From an uncultured Muribaculaceae bacterium (lineage in GTDB: Bacteria > Bacteroidota > Bacteroidia > Bacteroidales > Muribaculaceae): DNA of 34,787 nucleotides. Below, piece after piece: positions 22,062-30,200 of this stretch. The notes beneath the pieces were generated by a model. It was not told the origin of the DNA and ran no database searches. It saw only the letters and a list, made by a program, of their open reading frames with translations. The DNA is taken from the NCBI GenBank assembly GCA_910577585.1, contig CAJTNN010000026.1, forward strand, positions 1 through 34,787, in the 5' to 3' direction. The position numbers and the translations under genes were made by a program. Within the stretch, counting starts at the first letter, position 1. Every line of letters starts with the position of its first letter.

Positions 22062-23441
22062 TCATTGCATCTCAAAGAGAGCGCGGTGCAAGAGTTTCAA
22101 TGCCGGAGTGGCATCCTTCTCGGCAATCACATACGAGAGCGAAGTCTCAGAGGCCTTGTCGGAATATGCCAGGACTTCGATACCCTCGTTGGCGAGAATA
22201 TTGAGAATTAGCCCCGGGATAGTCGGCATCTTCTTGATGTTGTCGCCCACCGCCGCGAGCGTGGCGAGATTCTCGATAACCTCGATTACCTCAATCTGTC
22301 CGTCCACCAGTTCCGGTGCGAATTCCTCCTTAAGCAATCTTACCGCCGAAGGGATATCAGCGGCCGCGAGCGCGAAAGAGAACGCATTTATACCCGCAGT
22401 GCCTGCCACGAGATGCACCGACAATCCCTTTCGGGCCAGCGCGTTGAAAGAGCGGGTAGAAAGATCGGCAGGATTGCTTGCCATACGGCCGCGCAGAGTC
22501 ACCAACGCCTCATTGCGCAGCACCGAGAGTCCGGCTACACCATTTGCGCCCTTACCCTGAGAATCGGAGATGAAAGTGCCCGGAGCCTCGGGATGCAACG
22601 TGTTGAGGATACGGATCGGGATATTCTTGTGGAACACCGGGTATATTGTCGGAGGATAGATTACTTTCGCGCCGAAAGTGCATAAATCCATCGACTCTAC
22701 AAACGACATGCGCTCAATCACCCGTGCATTCTTCACGATGCGGGGGTCAGAGGTGAGAAATCCATCGACATCGGTCCATATCTGGAGCACATCGGCATCC
22801 ATGGCCGCAGCGACGAGTGCGGCAGTGTAATCCGAGCCTCCGCGACCGAGATTGGTGATTTCGCCGGTGCTGACGTCAGAGGAGATAAACCCACCCATCA
22901 CTACCGGAAAGGTTAGACCCGGAGCGGAGAGAGCTTCGCGCAGAAGTCGGGTAGTGACCTCGGTGGCAGCGATATTCTTGTCAAACCATTTTTCAGTCTT
23001 TACCACCTCAAGCGAATTGACGTGGCTTGCTCCGCCGAGCATAGCTGCTACAATGACCGACGACATGCGTTCGCCGGTGCTCACAATCTGAGCCAGGGTC
23101 TTCGCAGGGAGGTCAGCGATGAGATTTACACCATCATAAAGGCGTCGCAACTCATCAAGAATAGGATTTACGGCCTCAAGGGTCATAGCGCGGCGCGCCG
23201 CGTCACCGACCACCGCTTCGATTATGTCGTGATGACGCTTCACCATGGCATCCCATTCAGAGCGGTACTCCTCATTGCCATCGGCCGCCATGCGGGCAGT
23301 GGCGATAAGCCGGTCGGTCAGTCCACCGAGGGCCGAGACCACCACTACAGCCTCATCTTCAAGATTTTCAACGATTTTCTTAACATTTGCCAGGCTCTCT
23401 GCGGTGCCCACAGAGGTGCCTCCGAATTTCAATACTATCAT
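22062..23441 (-). CDS. lysC: Aspartate kinase (monofunctional)
   Basis: This 459-residue aspartokinase phosphorylates L-aspartate, the first step toward lysine, threonine, methionine and diaminopimelate. The N-terminal LKFGGTSVG (4-12) binds phosphate. VVVVSALGGLTDRL, IVSTGERMSSV, GGFISSDVSTGEITNLGRGGSDYTAAL and IWTDVDGFLTSDPR are core kinase motifs. The C-terminal 150 residues contain two ACT-like segments (VTLRGRMASNPADLSTRSFNALARKGLSVHL...; IKKMPTIPGLILNILANEGIEVLAYSD) for amino-acid feedback. There is no homoserine dehydrogenase fusion. A promoter-like pair at 23621-23654 would give a leader of about 170 nt that contains two palindromic-element derivatives. Confidence 0.94.
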   Translation of the reverse strand: MIVLKFGGTSVGTAESLANVKKIVENLEDEAVVVVSALGGLTDRLIATARMAADGNEEYRSEWDAMVKRHHDIIEAVVGDAARRAMTLEAVNPILDELRRLYDGVNLIADLPAKTLAQIVSTGERMSSVIVAAMLGGASHVNSLEVVKTEKWFDKNIAATEVTTRLLREALSAPGLTFPVVMGGFISSDVSTGEITNLGRGGSDYTAALVAAAMDADVLQIWTDVDGFLTSDPRIVKNARVIERMSFVESMDLCTFGAKVIYPPTIYPVFHKNIPIRILNTLHPEAPGTFISDSQGKGANGVAGLSVLRNEALVTLRGRMASNPADLSTRSFNALARKGLSVHLVAGTAGINAFSFALAAADIPSAVRLLKEEFAPELVDGQIEVIEVIENLATLAAVGDNIKKMPTIPGLILNILANEGIEVLAYSDKASETSLSYVIAEKDATPALKLLHRALFEMQ

Positions 23442-23502
23442 TTTTCCGGATGGTTGTGAAATGTGGCATATGCAGCACTCTTGGAGTCAGAATGCAGCAG
23501 AT

Positions 23503-23542
23503 GAAGCTGATTAGACTTTTTATGAAAAATATAAACAACTTC
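23503..23542. mobile_element. Family A element, 40-bp deletion derivative
   Basis: GAAGCTGATTAGACTTTTTA at the left is a variant of the family A left end and continues TGAAAAATATAAA before jumping to ACAACTTC at the right. Only the outermost parts of the element remain. It lies upstream of lysC. Confidence 0.65.
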
Positions 23543-23567
23543 GATGCATGCCAGAGGCAGAGATGAC

Positions 23568-23613
23568 TATCTCTCAAAAAAATCCTTATAGCTAATTTTA
23601 GAGAGAAAGATAT
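23568..23613. repeat. Decayed family B element
   Basis: TATCTCTCAAAAA at the left and CTAATTTTAGAGAGAAAGATA at the right (with a short TATAGCTAA segment seen also in the full copy) match the arms of the 24443-24629 element with changes. The core is absent. It lies between lysC and its putative promoter. Confidence 0.6.
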
Positions 23614-23620
23614 CAGACTG

Positions 23621-23654
23621 CAAAGTTAGCTAAGATTTCTGAAAGATTGGCAAA
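23621..23654 (-). promoter_or_regulatory. Probable lysC promoter
   Basis: On the minus strand TTTG (23654-23651) and TAACTTTG (23628-23621) are 22 nt apart, close to the Bacteroidetes pattern. The predicted leader to ATG 23441 is long and contains both element remnants. Confidence 0.5.
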
Positions 23655-23675
23655 ATCATCTTAAATACTTCTCAT

Positions 23676-23696
23676 CTCCCCCTCGGTGAGGGGGAG
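23676..23696 (-). terminator. Stem-loop after yqgE
   Basis: CTCCCCCTC and GAGGGGGAG form a 9-bp stem with a 3-nt loop, 14 nt past the yqgE stop on the minus strand. Confidence 0.6.
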
Positions 23697-23710
23697 TGCG
23701 GGCGACGGCG

Positions 23711-24295
23711 TCAGTTAAGGCTCGGGTCGGCGGGAAGCATTCCCCAATGGCGGTAGTCGGGGCCGAGCTGCCGGGCGATGAAGGTCCACATCTCATCGCT
23801 GCGTTTCTCGATAAGTATGGCCGGATCAAGAATCTGGGGAGCCACTCCCCAGGCTCCGGCGTCAATCTCTTTTTCGAGCTGTCCGGCACTCCAGCCGCTA
23901 TATCCCAGATAGAAGCGGATTTTACCATCAAGATGTTTGCCGGCGGCGAAAGCATTGATCAGAGTCTCATAATCACCCCCGACGTATAATCCGGGCATAA
24001 TCTCGATCGAACCCGGCAGGAGCTCGCCGAGAGTATGGAGCCAGAACACCCGCTGAAGGTCGACCGGACCGCCGGAGTATACCTTCATGTCGTGAGCCTC
24101 ACCCGGCATATGGCAGATATCCTCAAGCGTAAGGTCGAGCGGATGATTGATTACCAGGCCGATATGGCCGTCAGAATCATCTTTCTGCAGAATGAGCACC
24201 ACGCTGCGTTTGAAATTAGGATCTTTCAATAGCGGCGAGGAGAGGAGCACTCTGCCGCCGCTGATATTGATATGTTGTGAATTATTCTTTTCCAT
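23711..24295 (-). CDS. yqgE: YqgE/AlgH family protein
   Basis: This 194-residue protein belongs to the YqgE/AlgH (DUF179) family, whose biochemical role is not settled. Family landmarks are GRVLLSSPLLKDPNFKRSVVLIL near the N-terminus, GHIGLVINHPLDLTLEDI, VYSGGPVDLQRVFWLH, GLYVGGDYETL, IRFYLGYSGWSAGQLEKEI and GAWGVAP. It is full length and predicted cytoplasmic. It stands between lysC downstream and the phosphatase gene upstream; each side has hairpins, so it is probably its own transcript. Confidence 0.92.
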   Translation of the reverse strand: MEKNNSQHINISGGRVLLSSPLLKDPNFKRSVVLILQKDDSDGHIGLVINHPLDLTLEDICHMPGEAHDMKVYSGGPVDLQRVFWLHTLGELLPGSIEIMPGLYVGGDYETLINAFAAGKHLDGKIRFYLGYSGWSAGQLEKEIDAGAWGVAPQILDPAILIEKRSDEMWTFIARQLGPDYRHWGMLPADPSLN

Positions 24296-24442
24296 CAGTT
24301 ACAAGGCCAAATAAAGGTTCATGGGCAGACGAGATGCAGGTTGCTACGTCTGCCCCGGGTGCCGCGCCACGCGGCAGCATTATATCCGGCAATCGCGCCG
24401 GTCTGATATTATAACGCCGTGGGTTGGGATAAGGGTCGGCGA
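24296..24442. other. Intergenic region with hairpins left of the full family B element
   Basis: No gene is seen. A 9-bp stem GGGCAGACG (24323-24331) with 24347-24355 may end the minus-strand transcript coming from the phosphatase gene. A second small hairpin, CCGGC-AATCGC-GCCGG, lies near 24390-24405. Confidence 0.5.
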
Positions 24443-24629
24443 ATAAGTATCTCTCAAAAATTAGCTATGCATTATTTTTGAGGATTTTTTGAGTGATTTT
24501 CGTCGGCTGAGGAAGGAGCGTAGCGAGCTAAGCGACTGACGAAGACGGCGAAAAGCGCCAAAAAAGACCAAAAAGAATCATAGCTCAAAAATATTTTCAA
24601 ATATAAACTAATTTTTGAGAGATACTTAT
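24443..24629 (+). mobile_element. Palindromic element, family B, full-length copy (187 bp)
   Basis: Perfect 22-bp terminal inverted repeats (24443-24464 and 24608-24629; inner 20 nt AAGTATCTCTCAAAAATTAG). Inner arms pair imperfectly and lead to a GC-rich core at 24487-24563 with AGGAAGGAGC, TAGCGAGCTAAGCGACTGAC and GACGGCGAAAAGCGCC. This core is nearly the same as that of the element at 14692-14888, although the arms are different. AT flanks both ends, as for the 14692 copy. It lies between the phosphatase gene stop and yqgE and carries no gene. Confidence 0.82.
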
Positions 24630-24661
24630 GCAAAAAGATAAATATCTCGGCGGGGGAGTGG

Positions 24662-25219
24662 TTATTCCGCGTCGGGGGTCAAGCTATCGGCAAGTCCCGC
24701 GCAGGCATCCTCAAGGATGTCGAGCACACGCTCGAATCCTTCAGCCCCGTCGTAATAGGGGTCAGGCACATGGTCTATGCCAGGATGATGGCGGCAGAAA
24801 TCGGTGGTGCGGCGTATCTTTGCCTCAGCTTCAAGAGTCGGCGCAAAAGCACGCAGACGCGAATAATTTGAATCATCCATCGAGAGAATCAGATCAAAGT
24901 CCTCAAAATCGCGCTCTCTCACCGGCCGCGAGTGATGAGTCAGGTTATAGCCACGCTGGAAAGCGTGCAGACGCATGCGGCGGTCGGGGAGTTCGCCGGC
25001 ATGGCCGGCATAGAGTCCGGCCGAATCAATCTCAAAGCGCCCGGCAAGTCCGCGACTTTCAATGATGCGGCGGAAAATCTCTTCAGCGGCCGGCGAGCGG
25101 CAGATGTTGCCGAGGCAAACGAAGAGCACCCGCACGGGCTCTTTCTTGCGTTTCAGCATCTGCAGGATGTCAGTATTAGCGCAGCAATCATCGCTGTGCT
25201 GGAAGTCGGGCATTGCCAT
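24662..25219 (-). CDS. Low-molecular-weight protein-tyrosine phosphatase
   Basis: This 185-residue LMW-PTP has the P-loop CLGNICRS (residues 35-42) preceded by VRVLFV, and the general-acid Asp in VPDPYYDG (153-158). RFEIDSAGL and SMDDSNYSRL are further family segments. The enzyme hydrolyses phosphotyrosine or similar phosphoesters in the cytoplasm. The extra N-terminal 20 residues (MAMPDFQHSDDCCANTDILQ) are not typical; a start at Met21 (ATG about 25159) would give the normal length. A family A half-element lies immediately upstream (25241-25261). Confidence 0.9.
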   Translation of the reverse strand: MAMPDFQHSDDCCANTDILQMLKRKKEPVRVLFVCLGNICRSPAAEEIFRRIIESRGLAGRFEIDSAGLYAGHAGELPDRRMRLHAFQRGYNLTHHSRPVRERDFEDFDLILSMDDSNYSRLRAFAPTLEAEAKIRRTTDFCRHHPGIDHVPDPYYDGAEGFERVLDILEDACAGLADSLTPDAE

Positions 25220-25240
25220 ATATTCAGTAGGTTAGATTAT

Positions 25241-25261
25241 GTAAAAAGTTTAAACAACTTC
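25241..25261 (-). repeat. Single family A element end
   Basis: On the minus strand GAAGTTGTTTAAACTTTTTA followed by C is identical to the first 21 nt of the 7534 and 15341 copies. No matching second end is near, so it may be a truncated copy. It lies 22 nt upstream of the phosphatase ATG. Confidence 0.6.
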
Positions 25262-25296
25262 AATATAATTGATGAGAGAAGAGTCAGGATATCGGC

Positions 25297-25905
25297 TTAC
25301 AGTCGGCGCGTCAGCAGGTGCATATCGCGCATCTCGCCATCGGCGAAACGCCAGCAGGGGAGAGTGCCGCGCAACTCGAATCCGCACTTTCTGAAGAGTC
25401 GCATCGATGGGTCATTACCCTCAAGAATCCGTGCGCCCACACTGGTCAGGCCAAGATGGCGGCGCGCATAATCGAGCGACCTCAGCAGCATATCATGCCC
25501 GTAGCCCTCACCGCGCATGTCGGGAAGCACATATATGCCAATCCAGGCATGCGAATGAATGGCCGAGATATCATAGAAATCAAGCAATCCTACGGCCCGG
25601 TGATGATTTTGTTCGGCTGATGTGCCGCCGGGCTGCGTGTCGCCCACCTGGGCCACAAGCCGCAGTTGGCCCGCTGCAAACGGGTCGGCCTCATGGGTCA
25701 GTGCGTATTCGCGCAATGCATGGCGTGAATACGGGGCGATATTGTCGGATGATGGCCATGCAGCCTCATCATTCTCCACATCATACAGCAGGTCGGCGTC
25801 AGAGGGCTCGAGGGCCCTGAGTATGATGCTGCGGGGTGAGGGGTGCGGCCGGGCCGTGGGGTCGGCGTGGCCTGTTGTGGAGGCTGAGGGGGATGTGATG
25901 CTCAT
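25297..25905 (-). CDS. GNAT-family N-acetyltransferase
   Basis: This 202-residue GNAT-fold acetyltransferase resembles the RimJ/RimL/SpeG group. After a Ser/Pro/Thr-rich N-terminal tail (residues 1-24), the domain begins IILRALEPSDADLLYDVEND, has WPSSDNIAPYSRHAL, and the acetyl-CoA motif A IGIYVLPDMRGEGYGHDML (RGEGYG 131-136), followed by GARILEGNDPSMRLFRKCGF, the usual motif B. The acceptor may be a protein N-terminus, amino acid or small amine and is unknown. Its ATG overlaps the recR stop by four bases (ATGA), so the pair is likely translationally coupled. Confidence 0.9.
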   Translation of the reverse strand: MSITSPSASTTGHADPTARPHPSPRSIILRALEPSDADLLYDVENDEAAWPSSDNIAPYSRHALREYALTHEADPFAAGQLRLVAQVGDTQPGGTSAEQNHHRAVGLLDFYDISAIHSHAWIGIYVLPDMRGEGYGHDMLLRSLDYARRHLGLTSVGARILEGNDPSMRLFRKCGFELRGTLPCWRFADGEMRDMHLLTRRL

Positions 25906-26528
25906 TGGGCGGAGATGGTGTTGGAGAAGGGCACACGGTTCAGAATCGAGCGTCCCAGGGTGAGTTCGTCGGTATATTCCAGTTCATTGCCTATGCTGAT
26001 GCCACGTGCCAGTATCGACAGGGTGACTCCGGTGTCAGAGAGTTTACGGAATATATAGAAGTTTGTGGTGTCACCCTCAATGGTGGGGTTGAGCGCGAGA
26101 ATCACCTCGCGGATATGCCCCTCGCTGACTCGGGCAACCAGACTCTCGATCTCGAGGTCTGAGGGTGAAATGCCATCAAGAGGGGAGATGACGCCCCCAA
26201 GCACATGGTAGAGACCATGAAACTCATGAGTCGACTCGATGGTGAGCACATCCTTCACGCTCTCGACCACACACACTTGCGACGGATCGCGTCGCGGATT
26301 CGAGCAGATGCCGCACACATCATCCTCGCTGATATTATGGCATACACGGCAATACTTAATGTCGCGGCGCATGGCAATGATAGCCTCGCCGAGAGCCGAG
26401 GCCACCTCCGGCTCCTGACGCAGCAGATGCAGCGCCAGGCGCAGCGCCGTCTTATGTCCGATGCCCGGCAGCTTGGCCAGCTGGGCCACAGCATTGTCGA
26501 GCAGGGTGGAATTATATGATTGTGTCAT
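25902..26528 (-). CDS. recR: Recombination mediator RecR
   Basis: This 208-residue RecR acts with RecO and RecF to load RecA at gaps during recombinational repair. The N-terminal helix-hairpin-helix reads AKLPGIGHKTALRLALHLL (18-36). The zinc-binding C4 motif is C60-x2-C63-x8-C72-x2-C75. The Toprim domain includes VCVVESVKDVLTIE, YHVLGGVISPLDGI and EVILALNPTIEGDTT. The length is normal. It lies back-to-back with ruvA across 106 nt, grouping two recombination genes, and overlaps the acetyltransferase gene downstream. Confidence 0.95.
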   Translation of the reverse strand: MTQSYNSTLLDNAVAQLAKLPGIGHKTALRLALHLLRQEPEVASALGEAIIAMRRDIKYCRVCHNISEDDVCGICSNPRRDPSQVCVVESVKDVLTIESTHEFHGLYHVLGGVISPLDGISPSDLEIESLVARVSEGHIREVILALNPTIEGDTTNFYIFRKLSDTGVTLSILARGISIGNELEYTDELTLGRSILNRVPFSNTISAQ

Positions 26529-26634
26529 ATGATTGCAATTTTAGACCCCTGCGACCGTTAGAATTATGTCAGGGTGTAACCTTCGTGGAGATGCCGCGGG
26601 TGTACACGCGAAATATCCTAATAACTAACGTCAG

Positions 26635-27216
26635 ATGATAGAATATATTGCAGGCGAGATTGCTGAAGTGCAGCCGGCCGCCGTCATAATAGATTGCCAG
26701 GGAATAGGCTACGAAATCAATATAACTCTGATTGACTCGGCCAAGCTTCACGGCCAGAAACGTGCCCGGCTGTATATCCATGAATCAATCCGCGAGGATG
26801 CCCATGTGCTCTATGGCTTTCTCGACAAACCCACCCGTGAGATATTCCGCCTGCTGATTGGTGTCAGCGGCGTCGGGCCCAACACGGGGCGCCTCATCCT
26901 CTCCTCGCTCAATGCCGACCAGCTCTCGGAGGCGATAGCCTCCGGCAACGACAAGCTGCTCAAAGCCGTCAAAGGGATCGGCGCCAAGACAGCCCAGCGC
27001 ATCATCCTCGACCTCAAAGATAAAATAAATGTAGACGTCACTGCGTTTACTACTCATACGCCTCTGGCCGATGATGCCTATAAAGATGCCCTGGCGGCTC
27101 TCGTGATGCTCGGCTTCACCCAGGCCCCGAGCCAGAAGGTGCTTCAGAAACTCTTTGGCCAGAATCCTGAACTGACCACTGAGCAGGCAGTGTCGCAGGC
27201 TCTGAAGATGCTTTGA
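26635..27216 (+). CDS. ruvA: Holliday junction helicase subunit RuvA
   Basis: This 193-residue RuvA binds four-way DNA junctions and recruits the RuvB motor. The N-terminal OB-type domain (MIEYIAGEIAEVQPAAVIIDCQG ... YIHESIREDAHVLYGF) carries the family pattern. Two helix-hairpin-helix motifs follow: LLIGVSGVGPNTGRLILSSL (about 73-92) and LLKAVKGIGAKTAQRIILDLKDK (about 108-130). The C-terminal domain (YKDALAALVMLGFTQAPSQKVLQKL) is the RuvB-binding part. ruvC and ruvB are not in the window. sprA starts 28 nt downstream, an arrangement known in other Bacteroidetes. Confidence 0.96.
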   Translation: MIEYIAGEIAEVQPAAVIIDCQGIGYEINITLIDSAKLHGQKRARLYIHESIREDAHVLYGFLDKPTREIFRLLIGVSGVGPNTGRLILSSLNADQLSEAIASGNDKLLKAVKGIGAKTAQRIILDLKDKINVDVTAFTTHTPLADDAYKDALAALVMLGFTQAPSQKVLQKLFGQNPELTTEQAVSQALKML

Positions 27217-27244
27217 GAGCCTTTCGTAAACTTCAACCAGCATA

Positions 27245-30200
27245 ATGACGTCAGCGAGACGATTCCATACTTATATCCGCAGACTACGTCCGGCAGCAAT
27301 ACTGATATTGCTGCTGGGCTCAATCATATCCATCGCCCAGTACAGGCAGACTCAGCTTGACCCGCCCCCTCCGGCCCCGGAACCGCGCTACCTCCCCGAT
27401 ACACATATCCCCGATTCCATAGTCCTCCCCGCCGCAGTGGCCCCCACCCAGCCCAGAGGATATGACGCGTTTGCAGCTGCGGAGTATGCCGCCGACCTCA
27501 CCGACCCCTCCAATATACGCACCGAGGCCATATATGACCCCGAGTCAGGCATGTATGTGGTGCATACGCGCCTTGGCGACCGCGACCTCGTGACCCCCAT
27601 GATGATGACTGTGGAGGAGTACAACAACCGTGTCAACCGCCTCGGCATGTACGACTACTTCCGCGAGCGCAACTCGGTGAAGGTGCAGGAGGCCGAGAAG
27701 CAGCCATTCAATATCCTCGACATGAACTTCTCGCTCGGGCCCCTTGAGAAAATCTTCGGCCCCGGCGGTGTGCGCCTCACCACACAGGGCTCGATTCAGC
27801 TCTCGATGGGCATTAAAAGCAACAAGACCGACAATCCGGCCCTCTCGCTCAAATCACGCCGCAAGACATATTTTGACTTCGACCAGAAGATACAGGCCAC
27901 CATCGGAGCATCCGTAGGCGATAAGCTGAAGTTCAACATGACCTACAACACCGATGCCACCTTCGACTTCGACTCAAAAAACCTCAAACTCGCCTACGAA
28001 GGGAAAGAGGATGAAATCATAAAGAGCATCGAGGCCGGCAATGTCAGCATGACCACAGGGTCATCGCTCATACGCGGCGGTACGGCTCTCTTTGGCGTGA
28101 AGACAAAACTGCAGTTCGGCAAACTCACCCTCACCGGGCTCCTCTCGCAGCAGAACTCAGAGTCAAAGACCATCAACACCACCGGCGGCGTGCAGACCAC
28201 CCAGTTCAATTTGCGCGCCAATGAATATGATGCCAACCGCCACTTCTTCCTGGCCCAATACTTCTATGACAACTACGACCAGTTTGCATCGAAGCTCCCC
28301 CACGTGTCGAGCGGCATAAGCATCACACGCATAGAGGTGTGGATCACCAACAAGAACTCCAACTATCAGGAGAGCCGCAACTTCGTGGGCTTCATGGACC
28401 TTGGCGAGAATACGCGTCTGGCCAGCGACTACTGGATACCCAACACTTCGCAGCCCATCCCCACCAACTCAAGCAATAACCTGCTTGAAGTCATCAAGAC
28501 CAATTATCCCGACGCGCGCAACATCAACCGCGTCACCCAGGTGCTTGAGCCACTGCAGACTTATGGCATCACCGGCGGCCGCGACTATGAGAAGGTAGAG
28601 AGCGCCCGTCTGCTTAAATCAAACGAATATACGCTCAACTCGCAGCTCGGCTACATTTCGCTCAAGCAGGCCCTGAACTCCGACGAGGTGCTGGCTGTGG
28701 CCTACGAATACACCTATAATGGCAAGGTCTATCAGGTAGGTGAATTCTCATCCGACGTCACCCGCACCGACGAATCGCTCTATCTCAAGATGCTGCGCGG
28801 CACCACCATCTCCACCAAGCTCCCGATGTGGAAGCTGATGATGAAAAACGTCTATAACCTCGGTGCTTACCAGCTGCAGCAGAAGAACTTCAAGCTCAAC
28901 ATCAAATATCTCTCCGACACCACCGGCACCGAAATCACCTACCTCCCCGTAGGTGATATCGCCAACCAGCCCCTGCTGCAGGTGATGAATCTCGACCGGC
29001 TCGATTCTAACCAGGAATCGAATTCCGACGGCATATTCGACTATGTCGAGGGCTACACCGTGCAGTCGCAGTCGGGCAAGATTATCTTCCCCGTAGCCGA
29101 GCCTTTCGGCAAGCACCTTGAGCGCAAGATCGGCAATGCGGCGCTGGCAGCCCCTTACGTGTTTCAGGAACTCTATGACTCGACTCTGGTGGTGGCAAAG
29201 CAATTTGCCGACAAGGACAAGTACTCGCTCATAGGTGAATACCAGGCCTCCAACGGTGCACAGATCCGCCTCAATGCCATGAATGTGCCCAGAGGTTCGG
29301 TAGTGGTCACTGCCGGAGGTGCCACGCTGACAGAGAATTCCGACTATACCGTCGACTACAGCATGGGCATAGTCACCATCACCAACCAGAGCATCATCGA
29401 CTCCGGCACAAATGTCAGTGTCACACTTGAGAACCAGTCGCTCTTCTCCATGCAGCGCAAAACCCTGCTCGGACTCGACGCCCAGTATCGCTTCTCAAAA
29501 GAATTCACTCTTGGCGCGACACTCCTGCACTTCTCCGAGAAGGCTCTCACCGAGAAGGTCAACATCGGCGACGAGGTCATCAACAATACGATGTGGGGCC
29601 TCAATCTCGCATACAACAAAGACTTCATGTGGCTCACCAATCTGCTCAACAAGGTGCCCACAATCAATGCCGTAGCCCCCTCGAGCATCAAGCTCAACGC
29701 CGAATTCGCTCAACTTGTGCCTCATCAGCAGAAGTCAGGCTCCAACCAGGGCTCATCATTTATCGACGACTTTGAGTCGACACAGACCGGTGTCGACCTC
29801 CGCTCCCCATATTCATGGTTTCTTGCCTCGACCCCCTACGACGGAGGCTCCGACCCCCTCTTCCCCGAGGCGGGCCTGAGCAATAATGTCGATTATGGCA
29901 AGAATCGTGCTCTCCTGTCGTGGTATTACGTCGACCGTCTCTTCACGCAGAAGAACTCATCGATGATTCCCGGCTATCTGAAGAATGATCTCAAGCAACT
30001 CTCCAATCCCTATGTGCGCGAGGTGAAGGTGAATGAGATTTTCCCCAACCGCGAGGTAGTATATGGCGAGCAGAACCTCATACAGTGTCTCAACCTCTCC
30101 TTCTATCCCACGGAGCGTGGCCCTTACAACCTTGATGCCGACAACATAGATGCCGACGGCAATCTCCTCAATCCCGAGAAACGCTGGGGTGGCATAATGC

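Noticed and set aside
24628..25065. 145-codon plus-strand frame starting at the end of the family B element
   Set aside because: It is antisense to the LMW phosphatase gene, with low-complexity Arg/Gln/His-rich translation.
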